In this document: piece by piece, positions 1-8,372 of the stretch
Position numbering within the stretch: the stretch's first letter is position 1
How the letters are laid out: each line of letters starts with the position of its first letter
Origin: Mesorhizobium sp. WSM4904
GTDB taxonomy: Bacteria > Pseudomonadota > Alphaproteobacteria > Rhizobiales > Rhizobiaceae
DNA: 64,000 nucleotides
Reading direction: 5' to 3'
NCBI RefSeq assembly: GCF_029674545.1
Contig: NZ_CP121354.1
Span: forward strand, 1,116,001 to 1,180,000
Position numbers and translations under genes: made by a program
Notes under the pieces: generated by a model
The model's input: only the letters and a program-made list of their open reading frames with translations
Told to the model about the DNA's origin: nothing
The model's database searches: none

Positions 1-59
1 GCCACGTCGAGGATCTTGTCGGCGGCCTTCGGCGCCGGCGCTGCGGGCGCGTCGTTCAT
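1..59 (-). CDS. TetR-family regulator, N-terminal fragment
   Basis: This is the first 19 codons of a minus-strand gene that runs off the left edge. It starts at an ATG (complement of 57-59). The peptide opens MNDAPAAPAPKAADKILDVA, and the KILDVA-type run resembles the start of helix 1 in TetR-family DNA-binding domains. Support comes from context: it is divergent from an MFS transporter, and the shared 108-bp gap holds a long inverted repeat. The likely role is repression of the transporter and itself. The family call rests on few residues and on arrangement. Confidence 0.5.
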   Translation of the reverse strand, partial: MNDAPAAPAPKAADKILDV

Positions 60-102
60 CGACGCTTCAATTTTATTGTCCGATGGCATTCAACAAACTC
101 GC

Positions 103-167
103 TTGACAATGTTACTGACCGGTACGTATGTATGGCGCCACCTAATTGCAACGTACCGGTCAGTAAC
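103..167 (+). promoter_or_regulatory. Promoter with 17-bp-arm inverted repeat operator
   Basis: Two perfect 17-nt inverted arms, GTTACTGACCGGTACGT at 111-127 and its complement at 151-167, lie 23 bp apart. Each contains ACTGACCGGT, a motif typical of TetR-family operators. A promoter-like TTGACA at 103-108 is followed after 18 bp by TATGTA at 127-132, so the left arm fills the spacer and the right arm lies just downstream of the expected transcription start. This layout suits repression by the divergent TetR-type protein. Promoter and operator roles are inferred. Confidence 0.6.
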
Positions 168-1451
168 ATGATAGCCCAGTCCCGTCCGTTTGGCCAGCGC
201 TACGCCTTCGTCGTCGTTGCGGTCATTTTTCTCTGCCTGCTGATCGCCGCCGGGCTGCGCTCCGCGCCCTCCGTCATGATGCTGCCGCTGGAGGCGAGCT
301 TCGGCTGGCGTCGCGACGTGATCTCGATGGCTGCCGGCGTCGGCATCCTGCTCTACGGGCTGACCGGGCCGTTCGCCGCGGCGCTGACGGAGCGCATCGG
401 GCTGCGCCGCACGCTGCTCGCCGCGCTGCTGATCATGTCGGGCTCGACCGCGCTCAGCCTGCTGATGACCGAGCCCTGGCATCTCTTCATCACCTGGGGC
501 GTATTTTCCGGCATCGGCTCCGGCGCGGTGGCGAGCGTGCTCGGCGCCACGATCGTCAACCGCTGGTTCAAGACCAATCGCGGCCTGATGATGGGCCTGA
601 TGTCGGCGTCCAGCGCCACCGGCATGCTGGTGTTCCTGCCGCTGATCGCCTCGCTGGCCCAGGCCGGCGGCTGGAAGCCGGTGGCGATTGCCGTTGCCAT
701 TGCAACTGCTGCCCTGGTGCCGATCGTGTTCCTGCTGATCCCGGAGCGCCCGGCCTCGATCGGCGAGGTCCGCTACGGCGCCGACGCGGACGACGTGCCG
801 CCGGTGTCGCCGGCCTCGCAGGGCAATTTCCTGACACACACGCTCTCCACGCTGCGCCGTGCCGCGAGTACGAGAGTGTTCTGGTATCTGTTCGCCACCT
901 TCTTCGTCTGCGGCTTCACCACCAATGGTCTGGTCGGCACGCATCTCATCGCCTTCTGCGGCGACATGGGCATCGGCGAGGTGCAGGCAGCCGGGCTGCT
1001 GTCGATGATGGGCATATTCGACCTGATCGGCACGACGCTGTCCGGCTGGCTCACAGACCGCTTCGATCCGCGCAAGCTGCTCGGCGTCTACTACGCCGTA
1101 CGCGGCCTGTCGCTGATCTACCTGCCTTATTCCGGCTTTTCGGCGGTCAGCCTGATCGTCTTCGCCGTGCTCTACGGGCTCGACTGGATCGCCACCGTGC
1201 CGCCGACGCTGAGGCTCGCCAACGAAGCCTTCGGCGACCGCAGCGGACCGATCGTCTTCGGCTGGATCGTCGCCGGTCACCAGGTGGGCGCGGCGGCAGC
1301 GGCTGCCTTCGGCGGCACCATGCGCGAACTGCAGGGCAATTACGAGCTCGCCTTCATGATCGCCGGCATGACGGGCATCGCCGCGGCGTGCATCTCGCTG
1401 CTGATCAATACGAGCAAGCCGGCTTTCGAGCCGGAGCCACAGGCGGCTTGA
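168..1451 (+). CDS. MFS transporter, 427 aa
   Basis: The protein looks like a 12-helix major facilitator superfamily carrier of the inner membrane. Hydrophobic helices begin at about residue 12 (FVVVAVIFLCLLIAAGL), and there is a large cytoplasmic loop at about 200-235 with charged and Ser-rich residues. An arginine-rich ALTERIGLRR loop between early helices and TDRFDPRK in the second half match MFS loop 2-3 and its repeat. An in-frame ATG at 132 exists but lies in the -10 region, so the ATG at 168, right after the operator, was chosen; no good ribosome-binding site is visible. The substrate cannot be read from sequence. TetR control suggests efflux or uptake of a small inducer-like molecule. 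Confidence 0.8.
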   Translation: MIAQSRPFGQRYAFVVVAVIFLCLLIAAGLRSAPSVMMLPLEASFGWRRDVISMAAGVGILLYGLTGPFAAALTERIGLRRTLLAALLIMSGSTALSLLMTEPWHLFITWGVFSGIGSGAVASVLGATIVNRWFKTNRGLMMGLMSASSATGMLVFLPLIASLAQAGGWKPVAIAVAIATAALVPIVFLLIPERPASIGEVRYGADADDVPPVSPASQGNFLTHTLSTLRRAASTRVFWYLFATFFVCGFTTNGLVGTHLIAFCGDMGIGEVQAAGLLSMMGIFDLIGTTLSGWLTDRFDPRKLLGVYYAVRGLSLIYLPYSGFSAVSLIVFAVLYGLDWIATVPPTLRLANEAFGDRSGPIVFGWIVAGHQVGAAAAAAFGGTMRELQGNYELAFMIAGMTGIAAACISLLINTSKPAFEPEPQAA

Positions 1452-1461
1452 GGTGCTTCTT

Positions 1462-1649
1462 TTCCTTCTCCCCTTGTGGGAGAAGGTGGCCGAGCGAAGC
1501 TCGGCCGGATGAGGGGTGTTGGAAGGATCGCTGCGCCGCAGAACTGAGCGCTTGAAACACTTGTTTTTCTGCGCCTCGTTCCTTCGCGCACCCCTCACCC
1601 GTCTCGGCGCTGTCGCGCCGATTCACCTTCTCCCACAAGGGGAGAAGGA
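1462..1649. repeat. Paired inverted intergenic repeats (RIME-like)
   Basis: Two ~60-bp units face each other between the MFS and phosphatase genes. Each holds a CTTCTCCCCTTGTGGGAGAA hairpin and a nearby GGATGAGGGGTG box (complement CACCCCTCA at 1589). The arrangement matches rhizobial intergenic mosaic elements. The same pair structure recurs at 14805-14964. It could form a large cruciform or transcript hairpin and end transcription of the upstream gene. Confidence 0.75.
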
Positions 1650-1747
1650 AGATGTCGACTGTTATCAAAACTTCATGGTTTCGATATGCGCCTGAAACAT
1701 TGAGGCGAGAGCTTGGCGGTCCCGTTCAACGCCGTCCGGAGACAGCC

Positions 1748-3322
1748 ATGAACAAGCTCTCGTTGACCCGCCGCGCTTTCGTCACCTCAGCCAGCGCCTT
1801 TGGCCTCGTCGGCGCCTCCGGCCTCGCGCTGCCTTACTATTCCCGCGCCAATCAGCGGCCGGCTTTCACTCATGGCGTCCAGTCCGGCGATGTCGACGCC
1901 ACCTCCGGCATGGTCTGGACCCGCACCGACCGCCCGGCGCGCGTGATGTATGAAGTGTCGACGACGGAGAGCTTCGCCGACGCAGTCAGGCTCGCGCCGC
2001 TCGATACCTCGCCCGCCAGCGACTACACGGTGAAGCGGCTGCTCACCGACCTCGCCGCCGACCAGGACATCTTCTACCGCATGACTGCGGCCGACCTTTC
2101 CGACGTCAACGCCGTCTCCGAGCCGATCGTCGGCCGCTTCCGCACCGCGCCGGCCTCGAAGCGCGACGTGCGCTTCGCCTGGTCGGGCGACACCGCCGGC
2201 CAGGGCTGGGGCATCGACGAGACCGGCATGAAGACCTATTCGACCATCGCCAAGCACACGCCGGACTTCTTCCTACATTCGGGCGACACGATCTATGCCG
2301 ACGGCGCCATGAAGGACGAGGTCGACCTGCCCGGCGGCGGCAAGTGGAAGAACGTCGTCATGATCGACGGCAAGCGCAAGGTCGCCGAGACGCTCGACGA
2401 ATACCGCGACCAGTGGAAATACAACATGGTGGACAAGCACGTGCTTGGCCTCTCCGCCATCTGCCCGACCTTCTATCAGTGGGACGACCACGAGGTGCTG
2501 AACAACTGGTCGGATTCGAAGAACCTGACCGCTGACGACCGCTACAAGGAAAAGTCGATCCACGTGCTGGCCGCACGTGCCGCGCGCGCCTTCCACGAGA
2601 TGACGACGATCCGCTACGAGCCGTCGGAGCCCGGCCGCGTCTACCGCAAGATCGCTTACGGCCCGCTGCTCGATGTCTTCTTCCTCGACATGCGTTCCTA
2701 TCGCGGCCCGAACGGCCCGGACCTGGAGGAGACGCTGACGCCGAAGTCGCGCATGCTCGGCGAGCAGCAGACCAAATGGCTGAAGCGCGAGCTGGCGAAC
2801 TCCAAGGCGACTTGGAAGATCATCGCCGCCGACATGCCGCTCAGCCTCGTCGTCTGGGACGACGCGGCAAAGAAGGTCGGCTTCGAAGCCGTCAGCAATC
2901 ACGACAATGGCGCCCCGAAGGGCCGCGAGCTCGAATTCGCCGATCTGCTGCGCTACATCAAGAATGCCGGCATCACCAACACGGTGTGGCTCACCGCCGA
3001 CGTCCATTACACGGCGGCGCACTACTACAACCCGGACAAGGCGCAGTTCCAGGATTTCAGCCCGTTCTGGGAGTTCGTCTCCGGCCCGATCCACGCCGGC
3101 ACCTTCGGTCCCAACGAGCTCGACATGACCTTCGGTCCGGAGCTGAAGTTCATCAAGGCGCCGACCGCCGAGCAGGGCCAGAACCTGCCGCCTTCGGCCG
3201 GGCTGCAGTTCTTCGGGCTGGTCGATATTTCCGGCGCCACAGAGCAGCTCACCGTGCGGCTGATGGATCGCGACGACAACGAACTCTACAAGGTCACGCT
3301 CGATCCGGTACGCTCGGCTTAG
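1748..3322 (+). CDS. phoD: PhoD-type alkaline phosphatase, Tat-exported, 524 aa
   Basis: The enzyme hydrolyses phosphomonoesters or diesters outside the cytoplasm to release phosphate. The N-terminus has a twin-arginine signal, LTRRAFVTSASAFGLVGASG, at about residues 6-25, with cleavage expected near residue 34. The PhoD N-terminal domain follows, with GVQSGDV and MVWTR. Metallophosphatase motifs come next: HSGDTIYADG (about 176-185), WDDHEVLNNW (about 245-254) and TADVHY (about 416-421), as expected for Fe/Ca-dependent PhoD enzymes. The ATG at 1748 is preferred over an in-frame one at 1652 because it places the Tat motif at the N-terminus and the upstream stretch overlaps a repeat. No Pho box was identified. 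Confidence 0.88.
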   Translation: MNKLSLTRRAFVTSASAFGLVGASGLALPYYSRANQRPAFTHGVQSGDVDATSGMVWTRTDRPARVMYEVSTTESFADAVRLAPLDTSPASDYTVKRLLTDLAADQDIFYRMTAADLSDVNAVSEPIVGRFRTAPASKRDVRFAWSGDTAGQGWGIDETGMKTYSTIAKHTPDFFLHSGDTIYADGAMKDEVDLPGGGKWKNVVMIDGKRKVAETLDEYRDQWKYNMVDKHVLGLSAICPTFYQWDDHEVLNNWSDSKNLTADDRYKEKSIHVLAARAARAFHEMTTIRYEPSEPGRVYRKIAYGPLLDVFFLDMRSYRGPNGPDLEETLTPKSRMLGEQQTKWLKRELANSKATWKIIAADMPLSLVVWDDAAKKVGFEAVSNHDNGAPKGRELEFADLLRYIKNAGITNTVWLTADVHYTAAHYYNPDKAQFQDFSPFWEFVSGPIHAGTFGPNELDMTFGPELKFIKAPTAEQGQNLPPSAGLQFFGLVDISGATEQLTVRLMDRDDNELYKVTLDPVRSA

Positions 3323-3324
3323 GC

Positions 3325-3460
3325 TGCGTTGATATTCAGGTGATGCCGGCCTGCGAACGATGGTTTCCTGCGCTTCCGGTGCTCACGTACTTAAAGTACG
3401 CTCCGCTCCGGTTCTCGGAAGCCACCGTTCTCGGCTCGGCCTGACCTGAATCTCAACGCA
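3325..3460. repeat. 136-bp element with 24-bp imperfect terminal inverted repeats
   Basis: The left end TGCGTTGATATTCAGGTGAT pairs with the right end (complement TGCGTTGAGATTCAGGTCAG). A small palindrome, GTACTT-A-AAGTAC, sits at 3387-3399. It is non-coding and lies between phoD and a convergent small gene. The right terminus reappears almost unchanged at 21338-21366. The shape is that of a small palindromic (MITE-like or REP-like) element. No target duplication was resolved. Confidence 0.6.
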
Positions 3461-3533
3461 CCCTAAGCTCAACAGCCGCGTGACGCGAAAGCGTTGCGGC
3501 GACCCCGGAACTTCGGAAAGGCGATGAAGGGCG

Positions 3534-3821
3534 TCAATCCGGATAGCAGGTCGCGGGAACGTTCGGCCATACCGCCGCGTCGCAGTTCGCTGCCTTCTGC
3601 CGCTGCTTGAAGGCGGCGCTGACCGGGCCGGTGACGATCGGGTCGACGCCGTCGGGGGCGTCGGCGAACATCTGCTCGGCCGTCCGCGTGTCGGACGAGC
3701 GCGCCGGGTTGGCTTGCTTGAGGGCTGCCGCCGACTGCGCGGCGCCGGCCGCAACCAGCACGCCGAGCGCCGCCCAAGCGAAAACCGGACGCAATCTGGA
3801 CATCTGATCGGTCATGAACAT
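3534..3821 (-). CDS. Small secreted protein of unknown function, 95 aa
   Basis: A short protein with basic residues and a hydrophobic stretch (RLRPVFAWAALGVLVAAGAA, residues 9-28) that looks like a signal peptide with a possible cleavage near AQSAAA. The mature part is about 60 residues, polar, with Cys at 80 and 92 that could form one disulfide, and ends CYPD. Three in-frame ATGs near the start (codons 1, 3, 7) are possible; the longest is given. No family is recognised. It stands alone, convergent with phoD and divergent from typA. Confidence 0.6.
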   Translation of the reverse strand: MFMTDQMSRLRPVFAWAALGVLVAAGAAQSAAALKQANPARSSDTRTAEQMFADAPDGVDPIVTGPVSAAFKQRQKAANCDAAVWPNVPATCYPD

Positions 3822-4017
3822 CGAACTGCCCGGCCCCTCAAAGGTTCCGCCTTGGTTAACAGAATCATTTCACACCAAGACGTTTAAGAATCAGTGACCA
3901 TGTATTTGGGGCGGGGCCTCCCCTTTCGCAATTGCGAAAAACCTTGTATGAGCCGCGCAACCGAAAAAGGCGGCGCTTCTTAAGCCTGCTGCCTGCAACG
4001 CTCCCGAGACCAGACAA

Positions 4018-5847
4018 ATGAACCTCCGCAATATCGCGATCATCGCGCATGTCGACCATGGGAAAACCACCCTCGTCGACCAGCTCCTGAAACAGTCCGG
4101 CGCCTTCCGCGACAACCAGCGCGTCGCCGAGCGCGCCATGGATTCCAACGACCTCGAAAAGGAACGCGGCATCACCATCCTTGCCAAGGCGACCTCGGTC
4201 GACTGGAAGGGCACCCGCATCAACATCGTCGACACGCCCGGACACGCCGATTTCGGCGGCGAGGTCGAGCGCATCCTGTCGATGGTGGATTCGGCGATCG
4301 TGCTGGTCGATGCCGCCGAAGGCCCGATGCCGCAGACCAAATTCGTCGTCGGCAAGGCGCTCAAGGTGGGCCTGCGCCCGATCGTCGTCATCAACAAGAT
4401 CGACCGCCCGGACGCCCGCCACATCGAGGTGGTCAACGAGGTGTTCGACCTCTTCGCCGCGCTCGACGCCACCGACGAGCAGCTCGATTTCCCAATCCTC
4501 TACGGTTCCGGCCGCGACGGCTGGGTTTCTGAAAACCCGGAAGGTCCGAAGGATCAGGGTCTGGCGCCGCTCTTCGACCTCGTCGTCAAGCACGTGCCGG
4601 CGCCGACGGTGCATCCCGGCCCGTTCCGCATGATCGGCACCATTCTGGAAGCCAACCCGTTCCTCGGCCGCATCATCACCGGTCGCATCGAATCCGGCTC
4701 GCTGAAGCCCAACCAGGCGGTCAAGGTGCTGCACCATGACGGCACGCAGATCGAGACCGGACGTATTTCGAAGATCCTTGCCTTCCGCGGCCTCGAGCGC
4801 CAGCCGATCGAGGAAGCGCAGGCGGGCGACATCGTGGCGATCGCCGGCCTGTCGAAGGGCACCGTCGCCGACACTTTCTGCGACCCGAGCGTGACCGAGC
4901 CGCTGCACGCGCAGCCGATCGATCCGCCGACAGTGACCATGTCCTTCCTCGTCAACGACAGCCCGCTTGCCGGCACCGAAGGCGACAAGGTGACCAGCCG
5001 CGTCATCCGCGACCGGCTGCTGCGCGAGGCCGAAGGCAATGTCGCGCTCAAGATCGAGGAATCGGCGGAGAAGGATTCCTTCTTCGTTTCCGGCCGCGGC
5101 GAATTGCAGCTTGCGGTGCTGATCGAGACGATGCGCCGCGAAGGCTTCGAGATCGCCGTGTCGCGGCCGCGCGTCGTCATGCAGAAGGGTGACGACGGCC
5201 AGCTGCTCGAGCCGGTCGAGGAAGTCGTCATCGACGTCGACGAGGAGCATGCCGGCGTCGTCGTGCAAAAAATGTCGGAGCGCAAGGCAGAGATGGTCGA
5301 GCTCCGTCCGTCCGGCGGCAACCGTCAGCGCCTGGTCTTCCATGCGCCCACCCGCGGCCTGATCGGCTACCAGTCGGAGCTGTTGACCGACACGCGCGGC
5401 ACCGCCGTGATGAACCGGCTGTTCTACGCCTACGAGCCCTATAAGGGCGAATTGCCCGGCCGCACCAACGGCGTGCTGATCTCCAACGAGCAGGGCGAAT
5501 CGGTCGCGTATGCGATGTGGAACCTGGAGGACCGCGGCCCGATGATCATCGATCCGGGCGTCAAAGTCTATCAGGGCATGATCATCGGCATCCATAGCCG
5601 CGACAATGACCTGGAAGTGAACGTGCTGAAGGGCAAGAAGCTCACCAACATCCGCGCCGCCGGCAAGGACGAGGCGGTGAAGCTGACGCCGCCGGTCCGC
5701 ATGACGCTGGAGCGGGCGCTGGCCTGGATCCAGGACGACGAGCTGGTCGAGGTGACACCGAAGACCATCCGCCTGCGCAAGCTCTATCTCGACCCGAACG
5801 AGCGCAAGCGCTTCGAGAAGGCGACCAAGGTGATGGGCGCGGCGTAA
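4018..5847 (+). CDS. typA: Ribosome-associated GTPase TypA/BipA, 609 aa
   Basis: A translational GTPase related to EF-G that binds the 70S ribosome and aids 50S assembly and stress or low-temperature growth. G-domain motifs are present: HVDHGKTT at residues 10-17 (P-loop), [11 protein letters not shown] at about 73-83, and NKIDRP at about 128-133. EF-G-like domains II, III and V follow, then the BipA-specific C-terminal domain including [10 protein letters not shown] and SPRVV-type strands. At 609 aa it has the usual family length. The gene is single, with a strong hairpin terminator right after its stop. Confidence 0.97.
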   Translation: MNLRNIAIIAHVDHGKTTLVDQLLKQSGAFRDNQRVAERAMDSNDLEKERGITILAKATSVDWKGTRINIVDTPGHADFGGEVERILSMVDSAIVLVDAAEGPMPQTKFVVGKALKVGLRPIVVINKIDRPDARHIEVVNEVFDLFAALDATDEQLDFPILYGSGRDGWVSENPEGPKDQGLAPLFDLVVKHVPAPTVHPGPFRMIGTILEANPFLGRIITGRIESGSLKPNQAVKVLHHDGTQIETGRISKILAFRGLERQPIEEAQAGDIVAIAGLSKGTVADTFCDPSVTEPLHAQPIDPPTVTMSFLVNDSPLAGTEGDKVTSRVIRDRLLREAEGNVALKIEESAEKDSFFVSGRGELQLAVLIETMRREGFEIAVSRPRVVMQKGDDGQLLEPVEEVVIDVDEEHAGVVVQKMSERKAEMVELRPSGGNRQRLVFHAPTRGLIGYQSELLTDTRGTAVMNRLFYAYEPYKGELPGRTNGVLISNEQGESVAYAMWNLEDRGPMIIDPGVKVYQGMIIGIHSRDNDLEVNVLKGKKLTNIRAAGKDEAVKLTPPVRMTLERALAWIQDDELVEVTPKTIRLRKLYLDPNERKRFEKATKVMGAA

Positions 5848-5870
5848 GCCTTTTTCGCAGGCAGTCATTG

Positions 5871-5898
5871 GGGAGGGAGCAGTTGCTCCCTCCCTTTT
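5871..5898. terminator. Hairpin terminator between typA and the DUF1062 gene
   Basis: Perfect 11-bp arms GGGAGGGAGCA (5871-5881) and TGCTCCCTCCC (5884-5894) with a 2-nt gap, followed by TTTTCG. It lies 23 bp after the typA stop and just before the end of the convergent gene, so it mainly serves typA and may block read-through from either side. Confidence 0.85.
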
Positions 5899-5902
5899 CG
5901 AT

Positions 5903-6529
5903 TCATCCGCATGCAGCCGACAGGATGGCGTCGCGATCGGCTTCGCCGGCAAGGTCTATGCGGATAGCGGTGCCGTCGCGCGCCGGCCTGCGCAGGGCTT
6001 TGGCGCCATCCGGCTCGACGGAGAGCTTCTGCCGCTCTTCCCAGGCTTGCAGCCTCGATCGCGACATGCCGAGCTCGCCGGCAAGCAGCCGGTCGAGCCG
6101 CAGGGGCGTCACGGCTTCGAGCCGCAGCTCGAGCCAAAGCGCGACGGCGCAGTCTGGCCCGCCGTGCAGCAGCTCTTTTCGGACCGTGACGTCTGGAAAT
6201 TCCTCGATCCGTCCGATCCGGCTCCGTAACGCCATGGCATCGAACGCATGACGCCGCACGAGCGATGGATCGTTTTTTTCGAGCGCCGCAAGCAGCGCCG
6301 GTTCGATGTCGCGACGATTGCAGCGCTCAAAAATGGTGCGGTTCCAGGAATTGTCGCAGTCCGCGCAGCGGTAGATCAGCCAGGCATCGATGCGCTTGCC
6401 GTTGGCGTTGACGCGGAATTTGCCGCTGCACTGGTAGGGTTTTACCTTGCGGCAGCGGTTGCAATTGATGAGAGGTCGAGGCGCGATTTTCGGCGCGATC
6501 GCCCAGCGGATACGCAACAGTCCAGACAT
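5903..6529 (-). CDS. DUF1062 domain protein, 208 aa
   Basis: A cytoplasmic protein matching the DUF1062 family. The N-terminal third has a zinc-ribbon-like pattern, CNRCRK (23-28) and CADC (about 55-58), within text typical of the family (KPYQCSGKFRVNANGKRIDAW). The C-terminal part is helical, with LRLEAVTPLRLDRLLAGELG. Molecular function is unknown; the two CxxC pairs suggest metal binding. It ends at the typA terminator and has no operon partner. Confidence 0.8.
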   Translation of the reverse strand: MSGLLRIRWAIAPKIAPRPLINCNRCRKVKPYQCSGKFRVNANGKRIDAWLIYRCADCDNSWNRTIFERCNRRDIEPALLAALEKNDPSLVRRHAFDAMALRSRIGRIEEFPDVTVRKELLHGGPDCAVALWLELRLEAVTPLRLDRLLAGELGMSRSRLQAWEERQKLSVEPDGAKALRRPARDGTAIRIDLAGEADRDAILSAACG

Positions 6530-7193
6530 GCCGGCAGGCCCTTCCCGTCGGGAAGTCCGTCAGGCCGGCGATGTCCGAGATGCCCTCTCTGCTCGAGCAT
6601 GATCTTCTGCGGGATCATGCCCAATGCGGGCACGGCGTGGCAAAGGCTGCGATGTTGGAAATCAGGCGTCGGCGCGGATGCGCGACGGGCTCAGCAATGC
6701 CAAACCGGTCTCGAAACCGCCGCCTGAAGAACACGTGAAACGAATGCAGGGGCCGCCAAAGCTGCGCCTGCGGGTGCTTTCGGGGAGTTGACGAGACCGG
6801 CGGTTACTGAGGCAAAGTCTGGCTCGAAATCGGTAAAGGGTCGGCTCTTCTAGCCGTGCGGCGGCGGGGGAGCAAGGGTTCTTCTTCGGCCGACGGAACG
6901 GTGGCGCGGCTCAACTTGGAACGTCGGCGCTGCCCCTCATCCGCCTGCCGGCACCTTCTCCCCGTATAGTGACGGGGAGAAGGGGAGACCGCGACCTTGG
7001 CGCCTTCTCCTGCAACGCTGACGATTGGCGAAAACATGGATGAGAGCGTCCCTCTCCCCGTCACTATACGGGGAGAGGATGCCGGCAGGCAGGTGAGGGG
7101 CGGCGCCGGCGCTAGCCCGATGACAATCGTCGATCGCGCCTGCGTCATGACAATGGCAGGTACTATCGCAACGATCGCAGCATGCCGCTTGTA
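6530..7193. other. Long intergenic region with palindromes and a 171-bp repeat element
   Basis: No convincing gene is seen. The stretch holds a hairpin CTTCCCGTCGGGAAG at 6541-6555, a perfect GCATGATC/GATCATGC inverted repeat at 6597-6620, and the repeat element at 6931-7101 described separately. Short frames here lack a start signal and match no family. Confidence 0.6.
6931..7101. repeat. 171-bp composite palindromic element, copy 1
   Basis: Outer ends are GCCCCTCATCCGCCTGCCGG and, inverted, CCGGCAGGCAGGTGAGGGGC. Inner hairpins TTCTCCCCGTATAGTGACGG and CCGTCACTATACGGGGAGA face each other. The core contains GATTGGCGAAA and GATGAGAGCGTC. The whole arrangement, core included, recurs at 13170-13340, so this is one element rather than two chance repeats. 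Confidence 0.75.
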
Positions 7194-7517
7194 TCACATC
7201 ATCTCGATGATCGGCGCGATCTCGACGCTGAAGGCCGGGTCCAACAGGATCGGGCAATCCTTGGCCTTGGCGACGGCATCGTCGATGTCCTTCGCCTCGA
7301 CGATCGTGTAGCCGGCGGTTGGATTGCTGCCGCCATTGTTCTCGACTGTGCCGCCGGGCAGCACCGTTCTCGACATGCCGACCGGATTGCCGCCGTCGAC
7401 GACGGCGGTGCCCAGCTTGTCATACCAGCCGGTCCAGGCGTCCATCGCCGCTTTTCGTTCCGCCTCGTCGGTCGGCATCTTGCCGGAGCCGTGATAGACG
7501 TAGAGATATTTCGCCAT
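7194..7517 (-). CDS. YCII-related domain protein, 107 aa
   Basis: A small alpha-beta barrel protein of the YCII-related (DUF1330-like/EthD fold) class, opening MAKYLYVYHGSGKMP and containing GGNPVGMSRTVLPGG and GYTIVEAKDIDDAVAKAKDC, the usual pattern for this family. The start at 7517 has a good ribosome-binding site (GGGAGGAAGAAC before ATG). It lies downstream of the peroxidase-related gene on the same strand, separated by a 170-bp leader holding three tandem hairpins. Function is unknown; relatives are often grouped with sigma factors or oxidoreductases. Confidence 0.8.
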   Translation of the reverse strand: MAKYLYVYHGSGKMPTDEAERKAAMDAWTGWYDKLGTAVVDGGNPVGMSRTVLPGGTVENNGGSNPTAGYTIVEAKDIDDAVAKAKDCPILLDPAFSVEIAPIIEMM

Positions 7518-7551
7518 GTTCTTCCTCCCTTGTCGGCGGCGTCGAACCGGC

Positions 7552-7628
7552 ATGCGGCTACGCCGCTTGCAATCGTCGATATGCGGCTGTGCCGCAATCG
7601 GATATGCGGCCACGCCGCAATCCTTGAT
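7552..7628 (-). repeat. Three tandem GC-rich hairpins in an operon spacer
   Basis: Three units start with ATGCGGC and close with GCCGC (7552, 7581, 7604), spaced 29 and 23 bp. Each forms a short GCGGC/GCCGC stem with a 2-nt loop, followed in two units by AATC plus GAT-like spacers. They lie between the peroxidase-related gene and the YCII gene, in what would be the latter's transcript leader. Confidence 0.65.
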
Positions 7629-7687
7629 CATCGGACCAAACGGCGGGGCGGGCAATGAAAAATTCGAACCCGCTAATGTAAAGGGCG

Positions 7688-8251
7688 TCACCGCGCCATG
7701 GCGTGGTATTCGGGGTTCGGCCGCATGTCGACGGCGGCCGCCACGCGGTTCGACATGTTGAAGAAGGCGGCGGTCGATGCGATGTCCCAGATGTCGCGGT
7801 CGGTGAAACCGGCTTCACGCAAGGCGGCGCGGTCGGCCTCGACGATCTTGGCCGGCTCTTCCGTCAGCTTGACCGCGAATTCCAGCATCGCGCGCTGGCG
7901 AGGGGGAAGCTCTGCGGCGCGGAAATTCATCACCATCATCTCGCCCAGCGCGGGCTCGCCCGACAGCTGGCGCACCGCCGCGCCATGCGCGGTCAGGCAG
8001 TAGAAGCAATGGTTGATCGAGGACACGACCACCGCGATCATCTCGCGCTCCAGCTTCGACAGGCCGGACTCGCCCAGCATCAAATCGTTGTACATGTCGG
8101 TGAAGGCGCGCAGCTTCTTCTCGTCGAAGGCGTAGGCCAGAAGCACGTTGGGAACGAGGCCGAGCTTCTCCTCGCATTTGGCGAAATAGGCTTTCGTCGC
8201 CTCGCTGAGCTCCGCCTGGACCAGGTCGAGCGCCGTAATTCTGTCGGTCAT
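7688..8251 (-). CDS. Peroxidase-related enzyme (AhpD/carboxymuconolactone decarboxylase fold), 187 aa
   Basis: The protein belongs to the AhpD-like superfamily. The redox motif HCFYCLTAHG (about 90-99) contains the CxxC pair and downstream His typical of alkylhydroperoxidase-like enzymes. Flanking helices include LSKLEREMIAVVVSSIN and FTDRDIWDIASTAAFFNM, as in the uncharacterised peroxidase-related subfamily. It is likely a cytoplasmic thiol peroxidase, substrate unknown. The start at 8251 is preceded by AAGGAGAACGACC. It appears to be the first gene of a two-gene unit with the YCII protein. Confidence 0.82.
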   Translation of the reverse strand: MTDRITALDLVQAELSEATKAYFAKCEEKLGLVPNVLLAYAFDEKKLRAFTDMYNDLMLGESGLSKLEREMIAVVVSSINHCFYCLTAHGAAVRQLSGEPALGEMMVMNFRAAELPPRQRAMLEFAVKLTEEPAKIVEADRAALREAGFTDRDIWDIASTAAFFNMSNRVAAAVDMRPNPEYHAMAR

Positions 8252-8372
8252 GGTCGTTCTCCTTGCAGGGCGATGGCGTCGGTTCGAATTTTTTAAAGCG
8301 TCGTCAAACCTTTGTCGCCAAACAGCGCTCATCTGCTACCATAGTCGCAAAAGCATGCCACGGGAGGGCGTC

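Noticed and set aside
132..167. Earlier ATG (132) as start of the MFS transporter
   Set aside because: It overlaps the predicted -10 box, so it would not be in the transcript, and it would translate through the operator arm.
90..1598. 502-codon open frame antisense to the MFS gene, and similar long antisense frames at 3865-5952, 8304-11219 and 35151-37835
   Set aside because: Their translations are Arg/His/Asp-rich with no family motifs, and they mirror genes with clear conserved motifs. Long antisense frames are expected in high-GC DNA.
7552..7628. CRISPR-like array
   Set aside because: Only three units of about 23-29 bp with no unique spacers of regular length and no cas genes.
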